Positions 1 to 7,304 of a stretch of DNA of 36,773 nucleotides are shown one piece after another (position 1 is the stretch's first letter; each line of letters begins with the position of its first letter). Origin of the DNA: DATARH01 sp035534535. Lineage in GTDB: Bacteria; Pseudomonadota; Alphaproteobacteria; ATCC43930; CGMCC-115725. The stretch spans positions 1-36,773 of the forward strand of contig DATLRS010000134.1 of the NCBI GenBank assembly GCA_035534535.1, written 5' to 3'. A program made the translations under genes and the position numbers. The notes under the pieces are model-generated. The model made no database searches. It saw only the letters and a program-made list of their open reading frames with translations, and was not told the origin of the DNA.

Positions 1-1181
1 GGCGGCCGCAACACATCCGCGCCGGGGATCGCGGCGGCGAGCGGCGCGGCCGAGCGTGGCGGCACGATGCGGTCGCGGCTCGGCAGGACGACCAGCGTCG
101 GCGCCTGGATATCCTCGGCCCGCACCGGCCGGCCGGCGACCTGCCACCGGCCCTGCACCGGATCGTTGTCGCGATACCATGAGCGGGCGCATTCGAGCGC
201 CACGGCGCGCGCCAGGGGTACGCCGTCGTTGATCCAGTCCTCGAGCGCGACAAAGCTTTTCGCCGCCTTGCCCGCGGGATCGAGCCCGGCGAAGCGGATG
301 AATTTGCGCTCGGCGAGAAACGGGTCGAGCGCCAGGAAGAGGCTCTGGATCACCGACACCGGCACCGCGGCGGCGTCGCCGACCAACGCCGGCAGCCACT
401 CGACGAGCGCTCCAAGGAGCTGCGCCTGGGCCGAACGCTCGGCGTGGAAATCCCAGGGCGTCGCGAGCAGTGCGAGACACGCCGTCTCGGCCGGCCGGCG
501 CAGCGCCAGGGCCAGCGCCAACAGCCCGCCCATGCAATAGCCGCACACCGCGATCGGCCCGCCGGCCAGCCCGATCGCGGCGGTGGCGGCGGCGTCGAGC
601 GGCCCGGTGATGTAATCGCCGAGCGCGAAAGCCTGCTCGGCCGCGCCGGGCTCGCCCCAGTCGAGCAGCAAAGGGCGCAGCCCCGCCGCCGCGAGATGGC
701 GCACAAAGCTGCACTCGCGCGCCAGATCGAGGATGTAGGAGCGGTTGATCAGCGACGGCACGATCAACACCGTCGGCCCGGCCGCCTGATTACCGGCGCC
801 GCGGCGTCCGTAGTCGAGCAGCCGGACCGCGCCGCCGCGCCACCGCACCGGCACGCGCGGCACGGCGCGGCGGTACGGATGATGGCGATAGGCTTCGAGG
901 CCGGCGACGAAGGCGGCGGCGCGGTGCCGCAGCTCGCGGTCGAGCGCCGCTGCGACCGTCTCAGGTCCGAGCCGGGCGATCGCGCCGGCGAGTGCCTGCA
1001 GCCGGTTGTCCGCCCGGCTTGCGGGGGCGTTCGAGACGGGCGACGCGCGCGACAAGCTCGTCAATGCGGCGCGCGAGCTCAGCCACAGCAGCATCGCGCT
1101 CGCCAGATGGGCCGGCAGCGGCCGCGGCAGCAGGCGCCGATCCGGGTGGGGGGCGAGACGGCCGGCCGGCGGCGGCATCAT
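1..1181 (-). CDS. PHA synthase-like alpha/beta hydrolase (partial, 3' end outside window)
   Basis: Likely a polyhydroxyalkanoate synthase-family enzyme joining (R)-3-hydroxyacyl-CoA units at the granule surface, or a closely related PhaC-fold hydrolase. About 393 residues are visible from a Met-Met start at 1181; the frame is open to the window edge. The lipase-like box GYCMGG is encoded near 525-542, with Cys216 in the nucleophile position, which is typical of PhaC (a serine hydrolase would have Ser). The conserved EDWINDGVPL block follows near residue 300. The catalytic Asp lies in PSRDRIVPP; the catalytic His should lie just outside the window. The N-terminus (RPLPAHLASAMLLWLSSRA) resembles PhaC-like proteins of Rhodospirillales. 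The size is nearer class III than class I synthases. No clear ribosome-binding site precedes 1181, and the first 221 nt overlap the small gene at 961-1326 in another frame. Family assignment is strong; true synthase activity is inferred. Confidence 0.85.
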   Translation of the reverse strand, partial: MMPPPAGRLAPHPDRRLLPRPLPAHLASAMLLWLSSRAALTSLSRASPVSNAPASRADNRLQALAGAIARLGPETVAAALDRELRHRAAAFVAGLEAYRHHPYRRAVPRVPVRWRGGAVRLLDYGRRGAGNQAAGPTVLIVPSLINRSYILDLARECSFVRHLAAAGLRPLLLDWGEPGAAEQAFALGDYITGPLDAAATAAIGLAGGPIAVCGYCMGGLLALALALRRPAETACLALLATPWDFHAERSAQAQLLGALVEWLPALVGDAAAVPVSVIQSLFLALDPFLAERKFIRFAGLDPAGKAAKSFVALEDWINDGVPLARAVALECARSWYRDNDPVQGRWQVAGRPVRAEDIQAPTLVVLPSRDRIVPPRSAAPLAAAIPGADVLRP

Positions 1182-1326
1182 CGGGCGGCGCGTCGGGCGG
1201 TGCCGCCGCGGCGCGCGCGAGCCAGTGGCGCAGCGGCTCCGCCGCTTTCGGATCGGCCAGCAGCGCCGCCAGATATTCCGCCCACAGCTCGAAAAAGCGG
1301 CGCGCCAGATCGTCTGCTTCGCTCAT
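961..1326 (-). CDS. Small coiled-coil protein, possible PHA synthase partner
   Basis: A 121-residue protein beginning MSEADDLARRFFELWAEY. It has an amphipathic N-terminal helix with aromatic residues (about 1-40), a low-complexity Ala/Pro/Asp-rich linker (about 40-75), a heptad-like helix (AELARRIDELVARVARLE, about 81-98) and a basic tail. This layout is reminiscent of helper subunits of two-component PHA synthases (PhaE of class III, PhaR of class IV), but I see no signature that proves it. It lies directly upstream of the synthase-like gene on the same strand and overlaps its first 221 nt out of frame, so the two should be co-transcribed. The frame carries genuine-looking helix composition rather than the Arg/Pro-rich noise of shadow frames. 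The alternative is a spurious GC-rich ORF. Confidence 0.6.
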   Translation of the reverse strand: MSEADDLARRFFELWAEYLAALLADPKAAEPLRHWLARAAAAPPDAPPDDAAAGRPSRPPPGSAPAAAAAAGPSGERDAAVAELARRIDELVARVARLERPRKPGGQPAAGTRRRDRPART

Positions 1327-1396
1327 CGGGCAAAGTATAGGGCGTGCCGTCGTCCCCTACAGCATCGCCCGCTGCGAATTGTCGCGTTTGATGAGG

Positions 1397-1450
1397 CGAA
1401 TCGGCCGAATCGCTGTATTGTTGCAAAGCAGCATCTTACCTTTTTGCAGG
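1397..1450. promoter_or_regulatory. Candidate phaR control region with TGC/GCA half-sites
   Basis: In the gap between the divergent small pha gene (start 1326) and phaR (start 1461), CGAATCG is directly repeated at 1397-1403 and 1406-1412. TTGC-AAA-GCAG at 1421-1431 is followed by another TTGCAGG at 1444-1450. PhaR repressors are known to bind TGC-rich imperfect palindromes and to autoregulate, so the second element is a reasonable operator candidate. AGGAC at 1448-1452 doubles as the phaR ribosome-binding site, eight bases from the ATG. No convincing -35/-10 pair could be assigned. Confidence 0.4.
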
Positions 1451-1460
1451 ACGGCGGCGC

Positions 1461-2081
1461 ATGACCGAGGCACACAAGCACCAGATGGCAGACGGCAAGC
1501 AGCCCACGGTCATCAAGAAATACGCCAATCGCCGGCTCTACAACACGGCGACGAGCAGCTATGTGACGCTCGACGACCTCGCCCGACTGATCAAGGAAGG
1601 CGGCGATTTCGTCGTCTATGACGCCAAGACCGGCGAGGACATCACCCGCTCGGTGCTGACCCAGATCATTGTCGAGCAGGAGCAGAAAGGGCAGAACCTC
1701 TTGCCGATCAGCTTTCTGCGGCAACTGATCAGCCTTTATGGCGACAGCATGCAATTCCTCGTGCCCGGCTATCTGGAGCAGGCGATGGGCGCCTTCGCGC
1801 GCAATCAGGAGCAGATGCGCGACAGCCTGCGCGCCACCTTCGGCATGTTTCCGTTCGGCCAGTTCGAGGAGATGGGCAAGCAGAACATGGCGCTGTTCGA
1901 CCGCGCCCTGAAGATGCTGTCACCCTACGCGCGCGACGGCAAGCCGGCCGCTTCCGAGCCGCCGTCCAGCCGCGGCGTGGCCGAAGCGGAGGAGGACCCG
2001 CGCCTGCGCCGGCTCGAAGCGCAGATCGAGGCGTTGCGCCAGCAGCTGGAAGCGCTCGACCAGACCCGGCAGGAGCGCTGA
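1461..2081 (+). CDS. phaR: Polyhydroxyalkanoate synthesis repressor PhaR
   Basis: A 206-residue DNA-binding regulator that in related bacteria represses phasin and PHA genes and is released by binding PHA polymer. The diagnostic N-terminal domain is present at about residues 15-75 (IKKYANRRLYNTATSSYVTL, then YDAKTGEDITRSVLTQII). Two PHB-accumulation regulatory repeats follow at about 78-155 (FLRQLISLYGDSMQ; QFEEMGKQNMALFDRAL). The C-terminus is a predicted coiled coil (RLRRLEAQIEALRQQLEAL), often used for oligomerisation. It is divergent from the synthase-like gene, the usual arrangement for a pathway regulator. Start chosen at the ATG preceded by AGGAC. Length is normal for the family. Confidence 0.95.
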   Translation: MTEAHKHQMADGKQPTVIKKYANRRLYNTATSSYVTLDDLARLIKEGGDFVVYDAKTGEDITRSVLTQIIVEQEQKGQNLLPISFLRQLISLYGDSMQFLVPGYLEQAMGAFARNQEQMRDSLRATFGMFPFGQFEEMGKQNMALFDRALKMLSPYARDGKPAASEPPSSRGVAEAEEDPRLRRLEAQIEALRQQLEALDQTRQER

Positions 2082-2092
2082 ACCGCTTCAGC
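2077..2092. terminator. Small palindrome spanning two convergent stop codons
   Basis: GCTGAA-CCGC-TTCAGC is a perfect 6-bp inverted repeat with a 4-nt loop. Its left arm holds the TGA of phaR (2079-2081) and its right arm the TGA of the convergent PAS-GGDEF-EAL gene (2088-2090 on the minus strand). The six bases between the stops are all the spacer there is. It could act as a short bidirectional terminator or stabiliser, but there is no T-run. Confidence 0.35.
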
Positions 2093-3824
2093 TGCCGCGG
2101 GCCGCCCGCTTGACGCCGATGATCGGGCTGCTTTCGATGCTTTCGACGGCCCTGAGTTTCGGCTGAGCCAGCCAGGGCCGATCGAGCGACGGGCGGCCGA
2201 AATAATACCCCTGCAGAAACCCGACGCCCTCGCGCTGCAGGATCGCGGCGTCCTCGGCGGTGGCGACGCACTCGGCGACGGTCAGGAAGCCGAACCCCTT
2301 GGCCAGCCCGAGCAGGTGGCGCAGGAAGACCTGGCTCTCGGGATTGTTGGCGAGGTTGGTGATGAACGAGCCGTCGATCTTGACGGTATCGACGGCCAGG
2401 CTCTGCAGGTGGCGCAGCGAGGTATGACCGGCGCCGAAATCGTCGAGCGCGACGTGGCAGCCGGCGTGGCGTAGCGCGCTGACGAACCGGGCCGATTCCT
2501 CCAGATCATAAAGCGCCGCGGTTTCGGTGATCTCGACGATGATGCGCGAGGCGATGTCGGGCCGGTTGCGCACCTGCGAGATCAGCGCGCGCAGCCACGG
2601 CCGGTCCGCCGCCGTCAGGCCGGAAATGTTGAAGCCGAGCTTGACGCCGGGGTGGCGCTCCAACTCCTCCAGCGTCTTTTCCAGCACGTAATGGTCGATC
2701 AGCCGAATAAAGCCGAGCTGCTCGATGACCGGCACGAATTCACCGGCCGAGACGATCCGCCCGTCGGGGGTGCGCATGCGCAACAGGCACTCGTAATGAT
2801 CGACTTCACCGGTCGCGGCGACCACCACCGGCTGAAAGGCGAACATGATGCGGTCGTCGCGCAGCGCCGATTGCACCTGCTCGCTGATCGACAGGCTGTG
2901 CCGCTGGCGCTCCCGCTGCTCGTCGGTCAGGCGGTAATGGGAATGGCAGTCGCGGCCGGCGCGTTTGGCCTCCGACAGCGCGCTCTCGGCACGGGTGATC
3001 ACATCGTACGAGGTCAGCCCTTGTTCGGGAAACGCCGCGCTGCCGATCGACACGGTCGCAGAGATCGGCCCGCGCTCGGTCGTCACCGGCTTTGAGTTGA
3101 TCGTCGCCAGGATCTTTTCGGCGGCCGCCCCGATGCCGTCCGCCGGGCAATTTGCCAGAACGACGCCAAAGCGGTCGCCGCCGAGGCGGCCGATCACGTC
3201 GCTGACCCGCACGCAGGTGTCGAGCCGGCGGCCGATTTCGATCAGCACGCTGTCGGCTGCCTCGTAGCCGTACACGTCGTTGATCGTCGTCATGTTGTCG
3301 ATGCCGACCGACAGGAAGGCCGCCGGACTGTGCCTGCGCTGGTTGGCGGCGATGATCTGGTCGACCATTTCGCGCAGCCGGCTCTTGTTGAAATGTCCGG
3401 TCAGCTCGTCGTAATTGGCGAGCCGTTCGAGGCGCGTCTGATTTGCCTTGCGGTCGCCGAGCGCGCGGATGACGCCGAGCATCGATTGCGGGCGATCCTC
3501 GGCATCGCGCTGCGCCCGGCCGCGCTCGTGCACCCAGACAAACCTGCCTTCGCCGTCGCGCAGGCGGAATTCGCAATCGAAGGCGCTTTCACCCTCGAAA
3601 TGCGCGGCGAGCGACAACTGCCGTTGCACCAGATCGTCGGGGTGCACGCGGCCGGCGAGGCTGCGTCCGGTTGCCAACTCGGTGGTGAACTCGATCCCGG
3701 TGATGGCGAGTTGCCCGAACCAGTCGAGGCGGTCGCTCTCAAGCTCCCAGATGTAGGCCCCATCGCCCGCCGCCGCGAGAGCAGCAGACAAATGGCCTGA
3801 CATTTCGTCGTCGGCAGGGGGCAT
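2088..3824 (-). CDS. PAS-GGDEF-EAL protein, probable c-di-GMP phosphodiesterase
   Basis: A cytoplasmic signalling protein of 578 residues with no membrane segment. A PAS sensor domain (about 10-130, with the RVHPDDL motif of PAS_3 folds) precedes a GGDEF domain (about 145-305) and an EAL domain (about 325-565). The cyclase signature reads GGDRF at 215-219, so the canonical fourth-position Glu is Arg and synthesis of c-di-GMP is doubtful. The EAL domain keeps most catalytic features: ECLLR with E345, FNISG, EITETA, DDFGAGHTSL, VKIDGSFI and LQGYYFGRP. The AEGVE motif is altered to AECVAT, losing its second Glu. The best reading is a phosphodiesterase with a regulatory GGDEF. Start chosen at 3824 because GAGGT lies about eight bases upstream; an in-frame ATG at 3893 would add a non-conserved tail. 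Confidence 0.92.
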   Translation of the reverse strand: MPPADDEMSGHLSAALAAAGDGAYIWELESDRLDWFGQLAITGIEFTTELATGRSLAGRVHPDDLVQRQLSLAAHFEGESAFDCEFRLRDGEGRFVWVHERGRAQRDAEDRPQSMLGVIRALGDRKANQTRLERLANYDELTGHFNKSRLREMVDQIIAANQRRHSPAAFLSVGIDNMTTINDVYGYEAADSVLIEIGRRLDTCVRVSDVIGRLGGDRFGVVLANCPADGIGAAAEKILATINSKPVTTERGPISATVSIGSAAFPEQGLTSYDVITRAESALSEAKRAGRDCHSHYRLTDEQRERQRHSLSISEQVQSALRDDRIMFAFQPVVVAATGEVDHYECLLRMRTPDGRIVSAGEFVPVIEQLGFIRLIDHYVLEKTLEELERHPGVKLGFNISGLTAADRPWLRALISQVRNRPDIASRIIVEITETAALYDLEESARFVSALRHAGCHVALDDFGAGHTSLRHLQSLAVDTVKIDGSFITNLANNPESQVFLRHLLGLAKGFGFLTVAECVATAEDAAILQREGVGFLQGYYFGRPSLDRPWLAQPKLRAVESIESSPIIGVKRAARGS

Positions 3825-3864
3825 TGTTCTGTTACCTCGATGAGCCCACGACGGGGTACGGGTC

Positions 3865-3879
3865 CCGCTTGGGAAGCGG
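3865..3879. other. Short hairpin in leader of the PAS-GGDEF-EAL gene
   Basis: CCGCTT-GGG-AAGCGG is a perfect 6-bp stem with a 3-nt loop, 41 bases upstream of the chosen start at 3824. The 135-nt gap 3825-3959 shows no other structure and no match to the conserved core of c-di-GMP riboswitches. It may simply be chance in GC-rich DNA. Confidence 0.25.
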
Positions 3880-3959
3880 TAACACCTTTGCACTCGATAG
3901 GTTGAAGAACCCTTAAATCCGAGCTATTCCGGGCGACGCGTAGGCCGGCCCGGCTCCGC

Positions 3960-4760
3960 TTACCGCGGGGTGTGCGAAGCAAGAAACGGCAACACCGCCT
4001 GGTTGAACTCGCGGGCTCGCACCTGCGTCAAGGCATGCCCGCCGCGCGGGAAGATCTTGATCTCGGCCCCCGGTATCAGGCGCGCCAGCTCCTCGGAGAA
4101 ATAGGCCGGCGTGACGATGTCGTCCTCGGCGCCGACGACCAGCGTCGGGGTCTTGATGCGCGACAGCTGTTCGGTGCGGTCGAACGCCAGGATCGCATCG
4201 ATTCGGCTGGCGGCGACTTCAGTCGGCGGGAAGATCGCAAGGTTCTGCGCCTCCTGCTGCCGCAGCCGCTCGTTGTTGCGTGAGACCCACGCGCTTGGGT
4301 AGAGGTACAGCGTGTTGGCCTGGACATAGGCGCTGGGCCCGAGCCGCAGCAGGATGTCCTTGCGCAGCCCGAACAGGCGGCGGAAATAGGCGTCGGGCTT
4401 TGTCCAAGTTGCCGACAGAACCACGCTGGCGAGCCGTTTCGGGTGCTCGATCGCCAGGATTTGCGCGATCGCGCCCCCGGTCGAGTGCCCGACGACATGC
4501 GCGCGCTCGATCTCCAGCGCGTCCATCAGCCCGATGACGTCGGCCGCCATGCGGTCGACGGTAAAGCCGCTGCGCGTCAGGTCGCTCTGCCCGACGCCGC
4601 GATGATCGTGGGTGACGACGTCGAAGGTTTTGCCGAAGGCGGCAACCTGATCATGCCAGAACGAGGCGAATCCGGACAGCCCCGACACGAACAGGACGGG
4701 GAACCCGACACCCTGGCGCTCGTAATAGACTGCGCCATCGCCGACTTGGATCCGCGGCAT
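3960..4760 (-). CDS. Alpha/beta hydrolase
   Basis: A 266-residue soluble hydrolase with the complete fold signature: an oxyanion-hole strand (VLFVSGLSG), the DHRGVGQSD loop, the nucleophile elbow GHSTGG with Ser93, an acid residue in VVGAEDDIVTP and the catalytic His in FPRGGHALTQ. The overall pattern resembles the 3-oxoadipate enol-lactonase/RutD branch (small cofactor-free esterases), but the substrate cannot be read from sequence. Start chosen at MPRIQVGDG (4760) with AGG just upstream; an in-frame ATG at 4796 adds 12 unconserved residues. It lies upstream of the c-di-GMP gene on the same strand, 135 nt apart, and probably has its own promoter. Confidence 0.85.
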   Translation of the reverse strand: MPRIQVGDGAVYYERQGVGFPVLFVSGLSGFASFWHDQVAAFGKTFDVVTHDHRGVGQSDLTRSGFTVDRMAADVIGLMDALEIERAHVVGHSTGGAIAQILAIEHPKRLASVVLSATWTKPDAYFRRLFGLRKDILLRLGPSAYVQANTLYLYPSAWVSRNNERLRQQEAQNLAIFPPTEVAASRIDAILAFDRTEQLSRIKTPTLVVGAEDDIVTPAYFSEELARLIPGAEIKIFPRGGHALTQVRAREFNQAVLPFLASHTPR

Positions 4761-5078
4761 CGACCTGCCATCGTTACGGTATGCGTCGGGTATCATTGCC
4801 GGCGGCGGCCTGTCAAACGCCAACACAGATGGGGCGCCATGCGAACAGAGCAGGGCGCCCCTGCCGCGCCGCAAACTGTGCCTAAAATTTGACACATGAC
4901 CGCCGTCGAATCTCGCAGGATCCAGCGGTTGAGGGATGCTGGAGCCGCTAACGGGACGGGTTCGGCAGTGGTGCCGAGTGCTCCTGCGGCGTGCTAGCTT
5001 GACCGATCGTCGCGCCGCCTCGTCGCCAGGACGCCTGCGCAAGGAACTGAGAGATCCAACCTCATCGAGTGGACCGAG
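4761..5078. other. 318-nt divergent intergenic region
   Basis: This gap separates the hydrolase (minus) from the first XRE regulator (plus) and should hold promoters for both. A TTGACA hexamer at 4889-4894 and a TTGACC at 4999-5004 read toward the XRE gene, but neither has a convincing -10 at 16-18 bp, so no promoter is called. I see no coding potential, RNA gene or strong hairpin. Confidence 0.5.
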
Positions 5079-5525
5079 ATGACCCAACAGCAGCACCCCA
5101 GCAGCAACGCGCGCCCGCAAACCGGCACGGATGGCGAGCCTCCTTTCCGCGCCGCCGTGGTACGCCGCTCAACCGAGCGGACGCAGGACATCGATCGCCA
5201 TGTCGGCGCCCGCGTGCGCGAGCGCCGCATCATGCTGGGGCTGACCCAGCAACAACTGGCCGACCTGATCGGCGTCACCTACCAGCAGGCCCATAAATAC
5301 GAGCGCGGCATCAATCGCGTTTCGGCCGGCCGGCTCTATGAGATCGCGCAGGTGCTCAGCGTGCCGGTCGGCTATTTCTTCGACGGGTTGGACGGGCAGG
5401 GGGCGCGCTCGGTCAGCCCGCGCGAGCGGATGTGTCTCGAACTGGCCCGCAACTTCGCGCTGATCACGAACGAGCGGCATCAGGAAGCGCTGAGCCAGCT
5501 CGCCCGCGTCCTCGCCGCTGATTGA
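5079..5525 (+). CDS. XRE-family HTH regulator (paralogue 1)
   Basis: A 148-residue Cro/CI-type transcription factor. The first 40 residues are polar and disordered-looking. The helix-turn-helix domain occupies about 43-103 (IDRHVGARVRERRIMLGL, LTQQQLADLIGVTYQQAHKYE, INRVSAGRLYEIAQVL), followed by the PVGYFFDGL strand and a short helical tail. This architecture is typical of the small SinR/PraR-like regulators abundant in Alphaproteobacteria, which control surface and biofilm traits in some rhizobia. The gene at 8697-9128 is a paralogue with the same HVGxRVRxRR, YxFF and Gln-rich recognition-helix features. Start at 5079 is the first ATG; its ribosome-binding site is weak (GGACCGAG), so a later start is possible. 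Confidence 0.9.
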   Translation: MTQQQHPSSNARPQTGTDGEPPFRAAVVRRSTERTQDIDRHVGARVRERRIMLGLTQQQLADLIGVTYQQAHKYERGINRVSAGRLYEIAQVLSVPVGYFFDGLDGQGARSVSPRERMCLELARNFALITNERHQEALSQLARVLAAD

Positions 5526-5539
5526 TCGCCCGGGGGGAT

Positions 5540-5557
5540 CGCCGCTCGTTCGCGGCG
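5540..5557. terminator. Hairpin between convergent XRE and PagL-like genes
   Basis: CGCCGC-TCGTTC-GCGGCG forms a perfect 6-bp GC stem with a 6-nt loop in the 45-nt gap between the convergent stops at 5525 and 5571. No T-run follows on either strand, so it is at best a weak or Rho-assisted bidirectional terminator. Confidence 0.4.
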
Positions 5558-5570
5558 GCCTGGCTCAGGG

Positions 5571-6209
5571 TCAGAAGCGGATGCCGATGCGGCCGCCGAA
5601 ATCGTTGATGCTCTGGTTGTAGCGGGCCAGGCCGGCATTCGAGACGTGGTCGAGAAAGGCCGAGATCTCATAGACCGGGTTGATGCGATAGCCGAGTTCG
5701 AAGGCTTCGCGAAACAGCACGTTCGAGCCGAGACTCTTGCGGTTCGGCTGGGTCGCGACGGTCTCGCCGTCGTTGAAGCCGGGGCCGAAAAAGATGCCGA
5801 AGGTGATCCCGTCCTCGGGCATCAATACGTTGCTCGCCAGCTGCCAGGTCCAGGTGGCGCCGAAATAATACTGGTTGGAGAAGCCGCCGGTGTTGAGCTC
5901 GGCGCCGACCGTCGGCCGCGGCTGCACCATCCAGCGCAGATAGCCCGGCAGTTGCGCCGCCCACGCATCGGCGATCGGCGAGGGCAGGATGATTTCTGGA
6001 TTGACGTCGGTGCCGCCCTCCTTGCCCCCGAGGAACGGCACGTCGTGGGCGAGCACGCCGAGTTTGAACTCGCCGTAGGTCAGGTTCTGCGCTGACGCAC
6101 CGGTCGGCATCAATGCCGCCGCCACGACGCCCAACAACAGACCGAGCCATCCGCCCTTGCGCCCCGACGCCGACGCCGGCGCAGGCCAGCGCCGCTGCCC
6201 CCCGCACAT
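5571..6209 (-). CDS. PagL-like lipid A 3-O-deacylase, outer-membrane beta-barrel
   Basis: A 212-residue exported protein. A basic N-terminus and hydrophobic stretch (LGLLLGVVAAALM) end in ASA-Q, a signal-peptidase I site. The mature part alternates as expected for an eight-strand barrel and ends in Phe (GGRIGIRF), the usual BamA-recognised C-terminus. The signature FLDHVSNAGLARYNQSIND carries the His-x-Ser pair of the PagL family, whose members remove the 3-O acyl chain of lipid A in the outer leaflet. The start at 6209 (ATG after GGTGG) is preferred over an in-frame TTG at 6224. It lies downstream of the lipid kinase gene on the same strand, with a 131-nt gap. Confidence 0.85.
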   Translation of the reverse strand: MCGGQRRWPAPASASGRKGGWLGLLLGVVAAALMPTGASAQNLTYGEFKLGVLAHDVPFLGGKEGGTDVNPEIILPSPIADAWAAQLPGYLRWMVQPRPTVGAELNTGGFSNQYYFGATWTWQLASNVLMPEDGITFGIFFGPGFNDGETVATQPNRKSLGSNVLFREAFELGYRINPVYEISAFLDHVSNAGLARYNQSINDFGGRIGIRF

Positions 6210-6340
6210 GTTCCACCCACCCAAAGACCGCGCCTATCAGGCTACAAGCCCGTGCGCCGAAACCAAAGCATCGCGCCATGCCATCGCCGAGTGCCACGCT
6301 TTTCTGTTGCAAAAATTCCACACCGATGGCGATGCCCGGC

Positions 6341-7261
6341 TCACGGGTGCACCAGCGGCAGCGGCCGGTCAGCAATCCCGATCGTCACCGGCAACGCCGC
6401 GACGACCTCGCCGTCAGCCTGCACCGGCGCCGCTTCGGGCCCGCAGACGAGCGCCTCGCGACAGCGCACGGTCGTGATGTCGGGCCGAGCCGGCAGCCGG
6501 CCGGCAATCAGTGCGCCCAGATAGCGCAGCACCGCCAGCCGCCCGGAGCATTGGAACAGCACGAGGTCGAGAATCGGCTCGGCCAGGCTGGCCCGCGGGG
6601 CGATCGTGTAGGGGCCGGCATAAAAGCGGCCCTTGGCGGCAATCACCGCCGCGGCGCGGTGCTCGACGCCGTCGATTAGCACGGCCAGCCGGCGCGGCCG
6701 ATAACGCCATAGGCAGAGGAGGATCCCCCAGGCGACGGCGAGGCGGCCGAACCGGCGCTTCAGCCGGGGATTTACCGCGGCGACGATCTCGGCGTCGAAC
6801 CCGCTGCTCGCCATCTGCACAAACAGCCGCTGGCCGACCTTGCCCGGCCAGATCGGCCGGGCCGGGCCGCCGGCAATCATCGCGGCGAGGCGTTCGGGGG
6901 CGCGCGGCAGACCGATCTCCTGCGCCACGACATTGGCCGTGCCGAGCGGCATGAGCGCGATCGGGCGCGGCGCCGCCGCGACGCCGTTCACCACGGCATT
7001 GAGCGTGCCGTCGCCGCCGGCCGCGACAATGACGTCGAAATCGGGCGCGGCCGCGCGCGCCAGGTGCTCGGCGTCGCCCGCTTGCGGCCCGGCCTGGCGC
7101 AGCGTGACCAAGCAGCCGCACCGCCGCAGTGCCGCCACCACCCGGTCGAGCCGACGGCGCGACGAGCGTGCCCGGCCGGCCGCGGGATTGACGATGATCA
7201 GCACCCGGCGGCGCAGCGGCGCGGCGGGGGGTGTCGTTGCCGGGTGCCGATCATCGCTCAC
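6341..7261 (-). CDS. Diacylglycerol/lipid kinase family protein
   Basis: A 306-residue soluble kinase of the DAGK_cat/YegS type. RRVLIIVNPAAGRAR (about 18-32) starts the fold, and the nucleotide-binding motif AAGGDGTLNAVVNG sits near 80-93, followed by PLGTANVVAQEIGLP near 105-119, all diagnostic of the family. The C-terminal beta-sandwich domain includes FVQMASSGFDAEIV and QADGEVV. Such enzymes phosphorylate diacylglycerol, phosphatidylglycerol, ceramide or related membrane lipids; the substrate is not predictable here. The start codon is GTG with AAGG upstream. It follows the nucleotide-sugar dehydrogenase by 43 nt on the same strand and is probably in that operon. Confidence 0.9.
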   Translation of the reverse strand: MSDDRHPATTPPAAPLRRRVLIIVNPAAGRARSSRRRLDRVVAALRRCGCLVTLRQAGPQAGDAEHLARAAAPDFDVIVAAGGDGTLNAVVNGVAAAPRPIALMPLGTANVVAQEIGLPRAPERLAAMIAGGPARPIWPGKVGQRLFVQMASSGFDAEIVAAVNPRLKRRFGRLAVAWGILLCLWRYRPRRLAVLIDGVEHRAAAVIAAKGRFYAGPYTIAPRASLAEPILDLVLFQCSGRLAVLRYLGALIAGRLPARPDITTVRCREALVCGPEAAPVQADGEVVAALPVTIGIADRPLPLVHP

Positions 7262-7304
7262 GACCGCGCCTTGATTTTAGCGGCCGCAGCAGAACGCTAG
7301 CCGC

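Noticed and set aside
961..1181. A frameshift joining the small coiled-coil frame to the PHA synthase frame
   Set aside because: The synthase frame has its own plausible N-terminus reaching a Met-Met start at 1181, and both frames look protein-like over the overlap, so no indel is required. Read-level data would settle it.
3825..3959. A c-di-GMP riboswitch ahead of the PAS-GGDEF-EAL gene
   Set aside because: The leader has only one 6-bp hairpin and lacks the conserved GEMM core and tetraloop-receptor sequences.
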